A DNA stretch of 16,843 nucleotides from Planctomycetaceae bacterium (lineage in GTDB: Bacteria > Planctomycetota > Planctomycetia > Planctomycetales > Planctomycetaceae). The position numbers were made by a program, and so were the translations under genes. Below are positions 15,370 to 16,843 of the stretch, in pieces. Location of the stretch: assembly GCA_020426065.1 (NCBI GenBank), contig JAGQQT010000023.1:1-16843 (forward strand). The letters are read 5' to 3'. Under the pieces are notes generated by a model that ran no database searches, was not told the origin of the DNA, and saw only the letters and a list, made by a program, of their open reading frames with translations. The number at the start of each line of letters is the position of its first letter. Positions within the stretch are counted from its first letter, which is position 1.

Positions 15370-16843
15370 TCAGGTCATACAGGGATCAAGCCCCAATGTC
15401 CCCTGGAGCGATTTCAGGTAGGAATCGGACTGGATTTCCTTCAGTCTGGCTTTCAGCCAGGCCTGGCGGTCCTCCAGGCGAAGCATTCGAATCTGATCCT
15501 TGCCTGTAAACTCCGCACTCCGTTTCTGGAGATACTCCAGATGACGCGTCATCAGACGCAGGTCGCTGGCCTGCTTGTTTCGCAAGCGATCTCTGTACCA
15601 CTCACTTTGCAGGAGAGATTCTCTTGTGAACATATTGCGGAGTTCGGGAGAATCAACAGTCATTCCCTGATAAGATCCGCTGGCCATGATGTCGATCAGT
15701 GCCCTGAGAGGTGGGCAGAGCTGCTCAGCGGTGCCATCTTCCAGATACTGCTCGGCCACCTGCCGATGAGCATCGCAGATATATTTCACACCATCGTAAA
15801 ATGAATCTGCATCCTGCACTTCCGGCTTGAGAATGTTCTCATCAAACACGCTGAGGGGGTGATCGAAAATCCTCCCGAAATAATTCCGGACGAAACGTCT
15901 CGTGATACGGTACCCCAGACGGGAGACGGGAATCATCTCTCCCTTGTATTCCACATCATTCAGTTTTTCGAGGCTGCCCTCCGCAATCAGATGAGCCGGT
16001 TCACGCTCATGTGGTTCCAGTCGACACCAGACTTCGGGAATCAGCAGACTGATGTCATGGTCAACCTGCACGTTGGGGCCGATGTGCCCGGCCGCTGTGG
16101 AAAATCCTTTGAGGTCGGTCAGCAGGTAACTGACCAGGGTCGCGTTCAGATCCGCTGCATATCGCAGCATATTGAACGGCCCTTTCGTCAACGCTCCTTC
16201 ACTTCCGAATCCAGTGGTTGAAGGACTTTTTCCGGTCAGCGAACAGATCAGATCCATGAACAGTTCGGGCAGTTCCTGGTAGTGAATCGGATTGTAAACC
16301 GCCAGTGAGCGGATTCCGGCGGCCTTGTCCGGTGGATTATTCCGACGGCCCATCAGCACACTGTGAACCGGGAACGGAGCAGGTTTGCTCATCGGAATGG
16401 TGCGGTGGAGCCGCAAACCCCGTTCGGCCACGTAACGTGGAAACGGATTTGTCATATCAGGCCGGGACTGCAGATAGCGTGGATTCTTGGTCGACACATT
16501 TCCGATTTTCCGCGGCGTGGCCGAACAGACGACGAACTCCGCATCCTTGTCCTGCAGCATCGAACGGAGCAGGTCCTGCATCGGCTTACTGAATGCATCG
16601 AAATCAACAATCCGTTCCGCCATATGCTGAATGTCAGCGTGATTGAGTGGCTCAAAGTTCGAGATAAAGTTGCGGCTACCGGACAGATCTGCTTCCGCCT
16701 GCTTGTCAAAACCGCGATGAATGGCTTCATCAGGCCGTTGAAACAGACGATATTCACAGTTGGTCAGAAATTTAAGGCTGGGACTCTGCTCGGATTCAGA
16801 CCGATGTTCAACCCGCGATGAAGAGACGATCGTGGAAACTGAG
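15370..16843 (-). CDS. PPi-dependent phosphoenolpyruvate carboxykinase, C-terminal 490 residues
   Basis: The frame is open from the window end to a TGA at 15372-15370, so the N-terminal half lies beyond 16843; the internal ATG at 16623 is not the start. From memory of the Propionibacterium/Entamoeba PPi-type PEPCK family (about 1,100 residues), several stretches match well: [91 protein letters not shown] and the final SLQGTLG. The enzyme interconverts oxaloacetate and PEP using pyrophosphate/phosphate instead of ATP or GTP. It is cytosolic and sits at the TCA cycle/gluconeogenesis node. It shows no sequence relationship to the ATP and GTP enzymes that can be seen here. The assignment rests on recognition, not a search. 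Confidence 0.78.
   Translation of the reverse strand, partial: SVSTIVSSSRVEHRSESEQSPSLKFLTNCEYRLFQRPDEAIHRGFDKQAEADLSGSRNFISNFEPLNHADIQHMAERIVDFDAFSKPMQDLLRSMLQDKDAEFVVCSATPRKIGNVSTKNPRYLQSRPDMTNPFPRYVAERGLRLHRTIPMSKPAPFPVHSVLMGRRNNPPDKAAGIRSLAVYNPIHYQELPELFMDLICSLTGKSPSTTGFGSEGALTKGPFNMLRYAADLNATLVSYLLTDLKGFSTAAGHIGPNVQVDHDISLLIPEVWCRLEPHEREPAHLIAEGSLEKLNDVEYKGEMIPVSRLGYRITRRFVRNYFGRIFDHPLSVFDENILKPEVQDADSFYDGVKYICDAHRQVAEQYLEDGTAEQLCPPLRALIDIMASGSYQGMTVDSPELRNMFTRESLLQSEWYRDRLRNKQASDLRLMTRHLEYLQKRSAEFTGKDQIRMLRLEDRQAWLKARLKEIQSDSYLKSLQGTLGLDPCMT

Overview
The window looks like chromosomal DNA of a planctomycete (Planctomycetia, Gimesia/Rubinisphaera-like). This rests on gene content, not on a marker gene: a Tad pilus cluster with planctomycete-style CpaB and TadE proteins, a secreted family-S1 sulfatase next to a DUF6807 protein, an HtrA-like protein lacking its catalytic triad, a TMTC-type membrane protein with TPRs, and a PPi-type PEP carboxykinase. 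GC content is moderate. I see no tRNA, rRNA, CRISPR array, insertion sequence or prophage.

Region 1 (1-2772, minus strand) is the start of a Tad/Flp pilus assembly operon. In transcription order it holds an A24 prepilin peptidase (CpaA/TadV), a TadE-like pseudopilin, CpaB, and a TadG-like protein cut by the window edge. The cpaB frame carries an in-frame TAA at 950-952, although clear CpaB homology continues in the same frame for another 152 codons. The gaps between the genes contain several hairpins. A gene-free stretch of about 600 bp (2773-3371) lies between this operon and the next, divergent genes and includes a strong inverted repeat.

Region 2 (3372-8826, plus strand) is a run of four genes: a secreted concanavalin-A-like protein, a xylose-isomerase-like TIM-barrel enzyme, a Ycf46-like AAA+ ATPase with a long C-terminal extension, and a multi-spanning TMTC-like glycosyltransferase with TPRs. 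The last two overlap by 8 nt and are probably translationally coupled.

Region 3 (8846-10593) has an exported HtrA-like protein on the minus strand, with a PDZ domain inserted in the protease fold and catalytic His and Ser both replaced. Divergent from it is a small PilZ-domain protein that probably binds c-di-GMP, on the plus strand.

Region 4 (10698-16843, minus strand) holds, in transcription order, the C-terminal part of a PPi-dependent PEP carboxykinase (5' end beyond the window), a secreted DUF6807 (PmoA-family) protein, a secreted sulfatase, a secreted protein of unknown function with beta-propeller-like sequence, and ftsY. The three secreted proteins are closely spaced and may form a polysaccharide-related unit. 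FtsY is a housekeeping gene for co-translational membrane targeting.
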